64,000 nucleotides of DNA from an uncultured Bacteroidia bacterium (GTDB taxonomy: Bacteria; Bacteroidota; Bacteroidia; Bacteroidales; UBA932). The first letter of the stretch is position 1. Each line of letters begins with the position of its first letter. The stretch covers positions 62,001 through 126,000 of the forward strand of contig CADASN010000004.1 in NCBI GenBank assembly GCA_902790635.1. The letters run 5' to 3'. The translations under genes and the position numbers were made by a program. Below are positions 35,544 through 44,700 of this stretch, piece after piece. The notes below the pieces were generated by a model. That model was not told the origin of the DNA. It did not search any database and saw only the letters and a program-made list of their open reading frames with translations.

Positions 35544-35983
35544 CCATAAAGATCAGATGTACAGGCAAGGATCTGCAAGTTATTGCAGCGGCAGACAGCG
35601 AGGGCGTATTCGTGCAGGAAGCGGGAGTCGGTCTTAAGGTGGACGATGCCGCCTGGCCGCAGGAAGCTGCGGTAGCGCTCCAGGAAAAGCGGCGAGCACA
35701 GGCGGGAATTCTCGCTGCGGTACTGCGGATCCGAGAAAGTCAACCAGACCTCGGACACCTCGCCGGGAGCAAAAAACGCCGTGATGAACTCCACCCGCGT
35801 CCGCAGGAACGCCACGTTCGGCAGGCGGTGCTCCGTCGCATACTTCGCTCCCTTCCACAACCGCGCCCCCTTGATATCCACGCCGATATAATTCTGATCC
35901 GGATTCCGCTCCGCCAGCGCGATCGTGTACTCCCCCTTGCCGCATCCCAACTCCAAGATTAACTTCTTTTCCTGCTTGCAGTT

Positions 35984-36100
35984 CGGCAGCTCCCCCCTGA
36001 AAACGTCTCGCTGCGCTCGACCCCACCGCTGCGCTTGCTGTACCCCACAAATCTGAGATTTGCGGGGGCCCCACACCTCGCTTGCGGTCCCCCCTCTTAC
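35984..36100 (-). repeat. Interspersed repeat, copy 2 (inside trmB)
   Basis: The same element as at 35356-35472, in the same orientation; its palindrome is at 36043-36067. The outer flanks TTCTTTTCC / GGAAAAGAA (minus strand, near 36104-36112 and 35963-35971) are inverse to each other, so this copy also sits at the tip of a stem formed by gene sequence. Confidence 0.85.
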
Positions 36101-36234
36101 GATCGGAAAAGAAATCGTTCCAGCGGCCTTTGACGGCGTGATCGCGGAGGTGAAAATAACCGTCGGCGAGGAGTTCCTGCGCAGAGGGCTGCAGGAGACA
36201 GGAGAACGTCTCGTTCTCCGCGAACTTGCGTAAC

Positions 36235-36663
36235 TTATCGTGTCCCATCCTGTTTCTTATACACTACACCAATCCCCAGGAGATCCTCCCCCACGTCCAC
36301 CGGCCGCACACTCAGCTGCCAGTCCCCGGCTTCCGCAGGCACCATCCCGCTCCGGTAGCGCTCCCGGGTCCCACGGGTATCCACAGAGCGCATATAGACC
36401 GTCTCCGAGAAGCCGTTGCCGGACGGGGCCAGCCACTGCACGTTTAACTGGACGTTGCTGATCGGCGTCTTTCCGACCCGGCTGTAAAACCAGAAATCAT
36501 ACCGCGCCGTCGTATCCGTAAGCGGTAGGGAAAAGACATAGACCCCGTCGCGGGCATCCTTCCGGAAGATAAAGGTCTCCATCCCGTCCGGCTCCGAACA
36601 GGCAGGCAGCAGGCATCCCAGGACGCATGCCACTAGCAAGGCTCCCAGAATCCGGAATTTCAT
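36235..36663 (-). CDS. gldH: GldH-like lipoprotein
   Basis: A 142-residue lipoprotein with signal MKFRILGALLVACVLGCLLPAC, lipobox LPAC. The mature part is a single beta-rich domain (YDFWFYSRVGKTPISNVQLNVQWLAP) typical of GldH. GldH belongs to the gliding/type IX secretion gene set in gliding Bacteroidota but is widely kept in non-gliding Bacteroidales beside ricT and holB, as here; the role in those is unclear. It overlaps the trmB start by 14 nt, and its ATG follows the ricT stop with no spacer. Confidence 0.85.
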   Translation of the reverse strand: MKFRILGALLVACVLGCLLPACSEPDGMETFIFRKDARDGVYVFSLPLTDTTARYDFWFYSRVGKTPISNVQLNVQWLAPSGNGFSETVYMRSVDTRGTRERYRSGMVPAEAGDWQLSVRPVDVGEDLLGIGVVYKKQDGTR

Positions 36664-37962
36664 CTACTCGGCGGGATTCTTCGGCTTCGGGCCCTGGCCG
36701 CGTCCGCCGCCGGGCCGGTGAGCGCGTCCGCGCTTGCCACCGTTGCCGCCGGATCCGGCATTGCCACCGTTCCCGCCATTGCCGCCATTGCCGCTATTAC
36801 CGCCGTTGCCGCCGCCACTGGCCTCCCGGCTCTTCGCGCGATTCTTCCCGCCCCGGGACTTTTTGCGCTTCGGCGCATCGAAACGGCTGATGCTGTCGTC
36901 CCCGACCGCCGTCACGAACTCGGGCACATACGGCTCCGGCTCCGTGCGCAGCGACTCGGGGCGCTCGCCCCGGCGGTTCATCTCGATGATGTCCCACACC
37001 TCGGCGGCATCCAGCGGGAAGAGTTCCGCATCGGAGGTCTTGTCATAGGAGAAATACATCACCTCGCGGAGGATGTCCGTCTTGCGCAGCCAGGCCTGGC
37101 CGTCCTCGAACTCCAGCGGCTCCGTGACCCTGGGAATCCGCGACTGGGCGTCCAGGTAGGTGGCGACCTCGTAGTTGAGGCAGCATTTGAGCTTGCCGCA
37201 CTGGCCCGCCAGTTTCTGCGGGTTCAGCGACAGGTCCTGGCAGCGGGCAGCCGCCGTGGAAATGCTCTGGAAAGAGGAAATATAATTGGCGCAGCACAAC
37301 TCGCGGCCGCAGATGCCCAGGCCTCCGATGAGGCCGGCCTCCTGCCGCGCGCCGATCTGCTTCATCTCGATGCGGATGCGGAACTCTTCGGCAAACACCT
37401 TGATCAGCTGGCGGAAGTCCACGCGGCCGTCCGCGATGTAGTAGAAGATGGCCTTGCTGCCGTCGCCCTGGAACTCCACGTCGCCAATCTTCATCTCCAG
37501 GCCCATCTCCGCAGCGATGCGGCGGGCCTTGATCATCGTGTCCTGCTCCCGGGCAATGGCTTCCTGCCATTTCTCGATATCGCTCTGGCGGGCCTTGCGG
37601 TAGATCTTCCGGAGCTGGGTAGTCTCCGGATCGATCCCGCGGGCTTGCATCTGGCGCCCCACGATCGGCCCCTCGAGGGTCACGATGCCGAGGTCCTGCC
37701 CCGTCACGGCTTCCACCATCACCAGGTCGCCCTGGCGGATGCTCTGCGCAGAGTCATTGACATAAAAGCCCTTGCGGGTATTCTTGAACCGCACTTCGTA
37801 GAGATTGCGGTAGGTGCCGTCAGCGGCATATTTGAGCCAATTGAAGTCTCCCAGCTTGCAGCAGCCGGCACGATAGGTACAGCGGGTCTCGCCCGACTCT
37901 TCCTCGTGCGTCACCACGCAGCCGCGGGAGCAATCATATTGGATGGTTTCGTTCGTTGTCAT
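36664..37962 (-). CDS. PSP1-domain regulator RicT-like with Gly/Asn-repeat tail
   Basis: A 432-residue protein. The start at 37962 (MTTNETIQYDCSRGC) overlaps the holB stop by 4 nt. The PSP1 core contains the cysteine set GLGICGRELCCANYISSF and GQCGKLKCCLNYE, the likely Fe-S ligands in RicT/YaaT. The protein ends in a tail of GGN repeats (about residues 385-415) and a basic GKRGRAHRPGGGRGQG stretch, encoded by near-tandem trinucleotides at 36733-36820. In Bacillus the homologue works with RicA/RicF on RNase Y, but those partners are not in this window, so the role here is open. Confidence 0.85.
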   Translation of the reverse strand: MTTNETIQYDCSRGCVVTHEEESGETRCTYRAGCCKLGDFNWLKYAADGTYRNLYEVRFKNTRKGFYVNDSAQSIRQGDLVMVEAVTGQDLGIVTLEGPIVGRQMQARGIDPETTQLRKIYRKARQSDIEKWQEAIAREQDTMIKARRIAAEMGLEMKIGDVEFQGDGSKAIFYYIADGRVDFRQLIKVFAEEFRIRIEMKQIGARQEAGLIGGLGICGRELCCANYISSFQSISTAAARCQDLSLNPQKLAGQCGKLKCCLNYEVATYLDAQSRIPRVTEPLEFEDGQAWLRKTDILREVMYFSYDKTSDAELFPLDAAEVWDIIEMNRRGERPESLRTEPEPYVPEFVTAVGDDSISRFDAPKRKKSRGGKNRAKSREASGGGNGGNSGNGGNGGNGGNAGSGGNGGKRGRAHRPGGGRGQGPKPKNPAE

Positions 37963-38942
37963 ATCAATAAAAACAAGCGGTCGGTCATGTCGGCGAAGAG
38001 GATCTTCAGGTTGACATTGCGTCCGATCAGGGTCACGGCCCGGTCCAGCACCTCCAGGGCCTGGCGCGGGAAGGTTTTGCGGCATTTGCCGGCCCAGCGC
38101 TCCACCTCCGGGGCGCAGGTCCCGAGGCCCTGCACGCCCTGCTGGCAGAGGAACATCTGCCGCAGCCGGTCTGCTGCAAAGATACAAAAAGCTTTGGCAC
38201 ATTCACGCGATGGCAGGGAAGCGATCCGCTCGGACACCTCCAGCGCCCCCAGCAGGTCCTTTCCCAGCAGTGCCGTCATCAGCTCGTCCAGCAGGCCCGC
38301 TTCCGCAAAACCCGCTTCCGCAGCCTGCCCCGCGGGCTGGATGCGGATCCGCTGGCAACGGGACGAGATCGTCACCAGCACTTTCTCCACCTGGTGCGAG
38401 ATCAGCAGGAACTGCGTCTGCTGCGGCGGCTCCTCGATCATCTTGAGCAGGCGGTTGGCCGCCTCGGCGTTCATCCGCTCCGGCAGATAGATCACCACCG
38501 CCCGGTATCCACCTTCCAGCGCACTCAGGGACAGTTTCTCCAACAGGCGGCGGGACTCCGCGACCGCGATCATCGGGATCTTGCCTTCGAGGCCCAGCGC
38601 CTCCAGCAGTTCCGCTTCGCTGAAAGACGGGTGCTCCGCCACCAGCCGCCGCAGCGGCTCCATATATTGCTCCGACAGGACGCCGGATGCCGTCGGAAAG
38701 ACGAAATGCACATCCGGATGGATGAGCTTCGCGATCTTGCCGCAGGAAGGGCACTGTCCGCAGGAATCTCCGTCACTGCGATGCTTGCAGTAGAGGTATT
38801 GCAGGAAAGCCAGCACCAGGGGGAACGCCCCGCCGCCGTCATCCTCATGGAAAAGGATGGCATGCGGTACACGCCCGGCATCGACCATGCCGATGAGCGC
38901 CTGCTTGACTTCCTGGTTGCCCTGCACCTGCGCGAACGTCAT
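37959..38942 (-). CDS. holB: DNA polymerase III subunit delta-prime-like
   Basis: A 327-residue clamp-loader subunit. The start at 38942 (MTFAQVQGNQEVKQAL) gives the standard N-terminus and an ATGA overlap with the polyprenyl synthase stop. The zinc module is CKHRSDGDSCGQCPSCGKI (about residue 50). AEAANRLLKMIEEPPQQTQFLLIS is the conserved sensor region, with SSRCQRIRI following. As usual for delta-prime, a functional P-loop is lacking. It loads the sliding clamp. Confidence 0.88.
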   Translation of the reverse strand: MTFAQVQGNQEVKQALIGMVDAGRVPHAILFHEDDGGGAFPLVLAFLQYLYCKHRSDGDSCGQCPSCGKIAKLIHPDVHFVFPTASGVLSEQYMEPLRRLVAEHPSFSEAELLEALGLEGKIPMIAVAESRRLLEKLSLSALEGGYRAVVIYLPERMNAEAANRLLKMIEEPPQQTQFLLISHQVEKVLVTISSRCQRIRIQPAGQAAEAGFAEAGLLDELMTALLGKDLLGALEVSERIASLPSRECAKAFCIFAADRLRQMFLCQQGVQGLGTCAPEVERWAGKCRKTFPRQALEVLDRAVTLIGRNVNLKILFADMTDRLFLLI

Positions 38943-39907
38943 ACTTCCCTCCACAGATTGTAACGGGCGATCTCCGTCAGGGATTCCTTCGCCGGACCGT
39001 CCGGGAAGGCTGCCAGCGCTTCCTCCGCCCGGGCGACCCAGACTTCCAGCCGCCGGATGGCGTAATCGATGCCCCGGCGCTCCTGCACGAACTGGCGGAT
39101 CCCGTCGCAATACTCCGGGTGGGACGGGACCTCCCGGACCATCCGCCGGATCTCCGCTTCACGCGGAGAGTCCGCCAGGGCTCCCAGCAGCGGCAAGGTG
39201 ATCTTCTGCTCACGCAGGTCCACCCCGACCGGCTTCCCGAGAGCATCCGTGCCGGCATAGTCCAGGATGTCGTCCTTGATCTGGAACGCGATGCCGAAAG
39301 CATCGGCGAAAGCATGTGCTGCCGCGGACTGCCCGGAAGAAGCTCCCACGGAGAGCGCCCCCGTCTCGGCCGCGGCGCAGAAAAGCGCTGCGGTCTTGCA
39401 ATGGATAATGCGCAGGTAATCCGCCACGGTCGTATCGCCGGAGGAAGCCTTCTCCATCTGGAGCATCTCGCCCTCGGCCAGTTCCGTCAAAGTCCTGGAA
39501 TACAGGTGGATCGCCTCGCAACAATGCTCCGTTTGGACCACCAGGTCCACGGCGCGGGCCAGCCAGTAGTCACCCACCAGCACGGCTCCGGAGGGGCCCA
39601 GCAGGGCGGCGACAGTCGGACGCCCGCGCCGTTCCGTCCCTTTATCGGCCACATCGTCGTGCATCAGCGTGGCGTTATGGAACAACTCGGACGCGGCCGC
39701 GTAATGATGACTGTCCTCCGTCGGGGAAGCGATCGACTTGGCAACCAGCAGGGAGATCATCGGCCGGAGCAGCTTCCCGGTATTCGCCAGGATCCGGTCG
39801 TTAGTGTCCTGCAGCAGCGTGACATCCGAATGCAGGTGCGACCGGATCAGGGCCAAGGTCCGGTCCCAATCCGCTCCGAGATATGCCAGTATGTCCTGCC
39901 TGTTCAC
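38939..39907 (-). CDS. Polyprenyl (all-trans) diphosphate synthase
   Basis: A 322-residue prenyltransferase. GKLLRPMISLLVAK (about residue 44) binds IPP. The first Asp-rich motif is HDDVAD (about residue 83) and the second is FQIKDDILDYAG (about residue 212). It chain-extends FPP or GPP with IPP, making the side chain of quinones or a lipid carrier; product length cannot be read directly. It overlaps both neighbours by 4 nt in the trxA-to-trmB operon. Confidence 0.9.
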   Translation of the reverse strand: MNRQDILAYLGADWDRTLALIRSHLHSDVTLLQDTNDRILANTGKLLRPMISLLVAKSIASPTEDSHHYAAASELFHNATLMHDDVADKGTERRGRPTVAALLGPSGAVLVGDYWLARAVDLVVQTEHCCEAIHLYSRTLTELAEGEMLQMEKASSGDTTVADYLRIIHCKTAALFCAAAETGALSVGASSGQSAAAHAFADAFGIAFQIKDDILDYAGTDALGKPVGVDLREQKITLPLLGALADSPREAEIRRMVREVPSHPEYCDGIRQFVQERRGIDYAIRRLEVWVARAEEALAAFPDGPAKESLTEIARYNLWREV

Positions 39908-40434
39908 AAAAGACTGACTAATTCTTCGACCGTCTCCGGGAAATAAACCATAGCCCGGGAAGCCTCATCCATCATCCCCCGCTCCACGTAGAGATCCAAC
40001 TGCGCCTTGAACGGATCGTAGAAACCGTTCATGTTGAAGATGACGACACGCCCGGCATATTTGCCGAGTTTGGCCAGGCAATAGGTCTCAGCCACTTCAT
40101 CCAGGGTGCCGATCCCGCCCGGAAGGGCGATGGCCAGGCTGGTCCCCTCCCGCATCACATCTTTCCGCTCCGACATGCGGTCCGTCCAGATGCACTCCGT
40201 CAGGCGGGGGTGCTCAAATCCCTTCATGAAGCGGGGGACCACGCCGATCACCCGCACACCATGCTGCAACGCTTCATCGCAGACGTGACCCATCGTGCCG
40301 CGCCACGAACCTCCCGAGACGATATCATATCCTGCCAAACAGGCTGCGCGGACGATTCGCCGCGCAGCCTCGTTGTAGACAGGATCGATGCCGGAACTGG
40401 AGGAGCAATAGATTACTGCCCGCTTGTCCGACAT
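39904..40434 (-). CDS. LOG family protein (TIGR00730-type nucleotide phosphoribohydrolase)
   Basis: A 176-residue Rossmann-fold protein with the LOG motifs SGGSWRGTMG (about residue 40) and PGGIGTLDEVAE (about residue 105). Characterised members hydrolyse cytokinin or purine nucleoside 5'-monophosphates to base and ribose 5-phosphate. The old annotation lysine decarboxylase is not supported. It starts 6 nt after the beta-barrel gene. Confidence 0.88.
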   Translation of the reverse strand: MSDKRAVIYCSSSSGIDPVYNEAARRIVRAACLAGYDIVSGGSWRGTMGHVCDEALQHGVRVIGVVPRFMKGFEHPRLTECIWTDRMSERKDVMREGTSLAIALPGGIGTLDEVAETYCLAKLGKYAGRVVIFNMNGFYDPFKAQLDLYVERGMMDEASRAMVYFPETVEELVSLL

Positions 40435-40440
40435 AAGATA

Positions 40441-41067
40441 CTAGAAGAGAAGGACGACGGAAGCCATGATACCGGAGGCCTTCTGGGTGCGGACGGCGTC
40501 ATAAGCCGTAGCAATGTTGGCATTGCTGGCGTTGCCGAGGTTCCAGAAGTAACGGACGGCCACCTGGACGTGCTCGATCAGTTCGACACCGGCGCCGAGG
40601 CCGACACCATACTCGAGCTTGTTCTTCACTTCGCTCCACTTCACATCGATCTTGGTACCGCCGGTAGTCTGGGCCGTGTTGGTGATCTGGTAGCCGACAA
40701 ACGGCTCCAGGATACCGTACGCACGGACGATGCCCAGGTCGAGGCCGGCCTGCAGCTGGACAGGAACCTCGATGGAACCGGTCTTGTACTCAAAGTCACC
40801 GGCAGTGACGGCGCCTTCCGTAGCCTTGTTGATGATGTTCCCCACCTTGGAGCCCTTCACATTGTAGATGATGGCCGGCTGGATTTTGATCAGGCCGAGA
40901 TCCATCTTGTAAGCGACACCCACGTGATAGGAAGTGGCGTTCTTGACATCGGCATAAGCCTCTTTGAGATCAGCCTTGGAAGAGGTGATACCAGCCATGA
41001 CACCCAGCTGGGCGTGCGCGCTCACTGCAACGAGCAGGGAAGCGACGATGACGATTAATTTTTTCAT
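40441..41067 (-). CDS. Outer-membrane beta-barrel protein (porin family)
   Basis: A 208-residue protein with signal peptide MKKLIVIVASLLVAVSAHA followed by strands alternating with loops and the barrel-type ending ASGIMASVVLLF. It resembles the PorT/OMP_b-brl_2 families of Bacteroidota. It starts 23 nt after the trxA stop, and the LOG gene follows after 6 nt. The function is unknown. Confidence 0.8.
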   Translation of the reverse strand: MKKLIVIVASLLVAVSAHAQLGVMAGITSSKADLKEAYADVKNATSYHVGVAYKMDLGLIKIQPAIIYNVKGSKVGNIINKATEGAVTAGDFEYKTGSIEVPVQLQAGLDLGIVRAYGILEPFVGYQITNTAQTTGGTKIDVKWSEVKNKLEYGVGLGAGVELIEHVQVAVRYFWNLGNASNANIATAYDAVRTQKASGIMASVVLLF

Positions 41068-41090
41068 TTCGTGTTTTTTGGTTAAAAGGT

Positions 41091-41405
41091 TTACATCAGG
41101 TTCTCGAGCCGGGTGACGATCTCCTGCTTGGAGACCACGCCGACTGTGCGGTCCGCCAGCTCACCGCCCTTGAAGTAGAGCAGGGTCGGGATGTTGCGGA
41201 TCCCGTATTTGACCGCAATCTCCTCGCAGTCATCTACGTTGCATTTGGCGACGACGGCCTTTCCGTCCAATTCGGCGGCCACTTCGTCCACGGTCGGGCT
41301 CAGGACGCGGCAGGGACCGCACCAGGTAGCCCAGAAGTCGATCAGAACAGGCACCGGCGATGCCAGGACCTCTCCGATATTGTTGTCGTTAATGACGATT
41401 TCCAT
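41091..41405 (-). CDS. trxA: Thioredoxin
   Basis: A 104-residue thioredoxin. The active site is FWATWCGPCR (Cys near residues 30 and 33), with the cis-proline in RNIPTLLYFKGG. No signal peptide is present, so it is cytosolic. The ATG at 41405 is preceded by an A-rich leader of about 45 nt after a TATCTTTG box. It heads the operon that runs to trmB. Confidence 0.95.
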   Translation of the reverse strand: MEIVINDNNIGEVLASPVPVLIDFWATWCGPCRVLSPTVDEVAAELDGKAVVAKCNVDDCEEIAVKYGIRNIPTLLYFKGGELADRTVGVVSKQEIVTRLENLM

Positions 41406-41429
41406 AAAAAAAAGATGTGTTATTAATCC

Positions 41430-41458
41430 GCACATTATGTGCAGCAACTGCAAAGATA
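41430..41458 (-). promoter_or_regulatory. -7 box and leader palindrome of trxA
   Basis: CAAAGATA at 41451-41458 reads TATCTTTG on the minus strand. GCACATTATGTGC at 41430-41442, just after the predicted transcription start, is a 13-nt palindrome that could be an operator. Confidence 0.55.
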
Positions 41459-41463
41459 GTAAA

Positions 41464-41757
41464 TTAATAGAAAGTTTCAACCCCCCACACGAAAGCGCGG
41501 AGTCCCAGGTCCGGCGCCTCCTTGTCTTTCGCCTTGAGCGCGGCGAGCAGCGGCTCCACCTTTTCATCCTTCATCATGACGAGCAGGGCATGGTTCATCT
41601 CAGGCCAGGCATGGCTGCCCAGGCGCGGGATGCCGTTGAAGTCTCCCTTGCCTTCGACATCCTCCCAGCGGGTGAATCCCCGCTGGCCGTGGGCGGCAAG
41701 CAACTCCACGATCTCTTCGTTGTAGGCCTGGTTGTAGGCTATGAACATCGCTTTCAT
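41464..41757 (-). CDS. PII-like transporter-associated protein (PG0541 type)
   Basis: A 97-residue protein with the PII-like ferredoxin fold pattern (MKAMFIAYNQAYNEEIVELL, then NHALLVMMKDEKVEPLLAAL) and the C-terminal LRAFVWGVETFY. It resembles the PG0541 protein of Porphyromonas, which also sits beside an RND pump. It overlaps the RND permease stop by 4 nt, so it is the last gene of the efflux operon and may sense a small ligand for the pump. That role is inferred from context only. Confidence 0.75.
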   Translation of the reverse strand: MKAMFIAYNQAYNEEIVELLAAHGQRGFTRWEDVEGKGDFNGIPRLGSHAWPEMNHALLVMMKDEKVEPLLAALKAKDKEAPDLGLRAFVWGVETFY

Positions 41758-44700
41758 TTCCGGTTCCTCCTTTTTTCCATCCGGGTAGTCAGTGAGCAAT
41801 AGAGCGTCGGGATCAGCACGAGGGTGATGAGTGTGGAGATGGTCAGACCCCAGACCACCGTGACACCCAGCGAGCGCCACAGTTCGGAGCCTTCGCCCGT
41901 TCCGAGGGCCATCGGGAGCATACCCAGGACCGTGGTGAGCGTCGTCATCAGGATCGGGCGCAGACGGCTCTTGGCCGCCGTGGTGGAAGCGTCCCGGATG
42001 TTCATCCCGCGCTCGCGGCACAGGATCGTGTAGTCGATGAGCACGATACCGTTCTTCACCACGATACCGATCAGGATGATGATGCCGATGATGGACATCA
42101 CGCCGAGGGCCGAACCCGTCACACGCAGGCCGAGCAGCACGCCCACCAGGGCGAACGGCACGGAGAACATGATCACGAACGGGCCCATCAGGGACTCGAA
42201 CTGCGAAGCCATCACCATATAGACAAGCAGGATCATCAGCAGGATCAGGGTCAGCATCTGGCCGAACATCTCCTGCTGGTCTTCGTAGTCACCCGCGATG
42301 ACGGTGGAGATCTCGGAAGGCATGTCCATGCCGTCGATCGCCCGGCCCGCCGCATCCACGGCATCGCTCAGGGCGGCGCCCTTCGCCACGATACCGCTCA
42401 CCGTGATCAGGCGGGAGCGGTCCTTGCGTTCGATCGTCGGAGGCACCAGGCCCTCGACCACCGTGCCGAGTTCCTTCATCTTCACGCTGGCGCCGGTCGG
42501 CGTCGTGACGGTGATGTTCTCCATATCCTCCACACTGGTGCGGAACTCCGGCGCATAGCGCACCCGGATGTTGTATTCCTCGCCGTCCTCGCGGTAGAGC
42601 GAGGCGACGGTGCCGCTCATGGCAGCGCTGAAAGCCGCCGCGGCCGTCGTTGAATTCAGGCCGTGCAGGGCCAGCTTGGTCCGGTCGAAGTCCATCTGGA
42701 GCTCGGGCGTATATTCTTCCCGGCTGACAGTCACCTGCGTGAAAGACGGATCCTGCATCAGCCGGGCCTGGAGCTCCTGCGCCACGCGGTCCGTCTGCGC
42801 AAAATCATAACCATACACCTCCACGTCCACGGTAGATGCGCCGCCCATGCCCATGCCTTCCGAGACCATCGCCCGGCGGATCTCCGGATAGCGGGCGCAG
42901 ATGCCGCGCAGCACGTCCGAGATCTCGGCTGAACTGCGCTTGCGCGTGCTCGACGTGCCGATGTTGATATTCATCGAGAGGATGTGCGTGCCGTTGCTCT
43001 GCATGCTCGCGAAGGTATTGTCCGTGTCGGCCTGGCCGAAGGTGGCGTTGAGCACCTGGATCTCCGGGACCGCCTCGCGCATGTCCGCGTAGATGCGCTC
43101 GTAAAAGTCGCGCGTAACCTCCTGCGCCGTGCCCATCGGGAGGTTGATCGTCACGGTAAGCCGCTCGGAATCGCCCCGCGGGAAATATTCGGTCTTGAGC
43201 CCCGGCACCAGCAGGACCAGGGCCAGTACGAAAATCCCGGCAAAGGACAGGATGACCACCTTGCGGCGCTTGGTCGCCCAGTGGATCACGTGGGCGTAGC
43301 CGCGGGAGACCTTGTCGATGGCCTTGTTGATCGGGATGAAAATGGCATTGTACAGCTTGCCGTGGCTGACATCGCGCCTGAGCCAGCGCGAGCAGAGCAT
43401 CGGCACGAAAGTCAGGGCCGCTGTCGTGGACACGATCATGATGATGGAGACGATCCAGCCCAGCTGGCGGAACATGATGCCGGCCATGCCGTTGATCATC
43501 GTCAGCGGCAGGAAGACGCAGAGCATCGTCAGGGTGGAAGCGATGACGGAGATGCCCACCTCGCCCGTCCCGTGCACGGCCGCCTCCTTGGGCTTCTCGC
43601 CGCGCGCGATGTGCGTGGAGATGTTCTCCAGCACCACGATGGCGTCGTCCACCACCATGCCGATCGCGATGGCGAGCGCGGACATCGAGATGATGTTCAG
43701 CGTGTTGCCGGTCGCGTAGAGATACATCAGCGAGGCCAGCAGGGCCAGCGGGATGGACAGGACGATGATAAAGGTGGATTTCCAGTTGCCCAGGAAGACG
43801 AAGACCACGAGCATCACCACGAGGAAGGTGATGAGGATGGTCTCGATCAGGGTGTGGATCGTATTGATGATCTCCCGGGAGCCGTCCACGATGGTCGTGA
43901 TCTTGACGTCGGCGGGAAGGTTCTTTTCGATCTGGGCCATCTGCTTCTTGATACCGCGGATGACGTTGACCGTATTGGCGCCGCTCTGCTTCTGGATCAC
44001 GATCCGGGCAGCGCGGCTGCCATTGGTATAGGACTCCTGTTCGCGCTCCTGCTGGCCGTCCGTCACCGTGGCGACGTCGCGCAGATAGACCACCCGGCCG
44101 TTCGCCGCGCCGACCACGATGTCCAGCAGTTCGGACGGGTCTGCGAACTCCTTGTGCACGCGCAGGGTGTAGGTCTCGGAGCCGATGTCGATATTTCCCG
44201 AAGGGAGGTTGCGGTTCTCCGAACCGATCACGGCGGCAATCGCGCTGATGCTCAGGCCGTAGGCTTGCAGTTTGCTGGGATCGCAGTAAACCTGGATCTC
44301 GCGGCTCGGGGCGCCGCTCACGGACACCGTGCCCACCCCGGAGACGCGCGCCAGCGGCGTCGCGACCTTGTCATCCAGGATCTTGTCCAGACCCGGAAGG
44401 CTTTCCTCCGCCGTGGCGGAGAGCAGCATGATCGGCATGTCGGAGGCGCTGAACTTGAAGATGACCGGCATCGACACGCCGTCGGGAAGCATCGAATTGA
44501 CCATGTCCAGCTTGTCGCGGACACTGTTGGTCGCAGCCTCGATATCCACACCGTAGTTGAAGGTCAGGGTCAGCAGGGAGATGTTCTCCTTGGACTGGGA
44601 ATTCAGTTCCTTGAGGTCCTCGACGCCGTTGAGGGCATTCTCCAGGACCTTGGTGAGGTTGGTCTCAATATCCTGCGCATTCGCTCCCTGATAGGACGAC

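Larger units (their letters stand above)
35095..36248 (-). pseudogene. trmB: tRNA (guanine-N7)-methyltransferase gene interrupted twice by a repeat element
   Basis: Three segments, each in a different frame, together make a complete TrmB. The N-terminal part is 36248 to about 36102 (MGHDKLRKFAENETF ... WNDFFSD). The catalytic part is about 35971 to 35543 (LILELGCGKGEYTIALAE, VDIKGARLWKGA, EVWLTFSDPQYR, HLKTDSRFLHEYA, SDLYG). The C-terminal part is about 35340 to 35095 (SDIPNEVREVQTFYEQ to ESD). Intervening stretches of about 130 and 202 nt, both 1 mod 3, each shift the frame. Removing them restores one continuous frame, with lengths matching TrmB of other Bacteroidales around both joints. The coding segments contain no other stop. 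As plain DNA it cannot encode the enzyme that makes m7G46 in tRNA. It overlaps gldH by 14 nt at the start. Confidence 0.8.

Noticed and set aside
35997-36100. The trmB insert on the minus strand begins GTAAG and ends TTTTCAG, like a spliceosomal intron
   Set aside because: Bacteria lack this splicing, and removing these 104 nt (2 mod 3) would not restore the frame; the frame needs a removal of 1 mod 3. The resemblance is chance.
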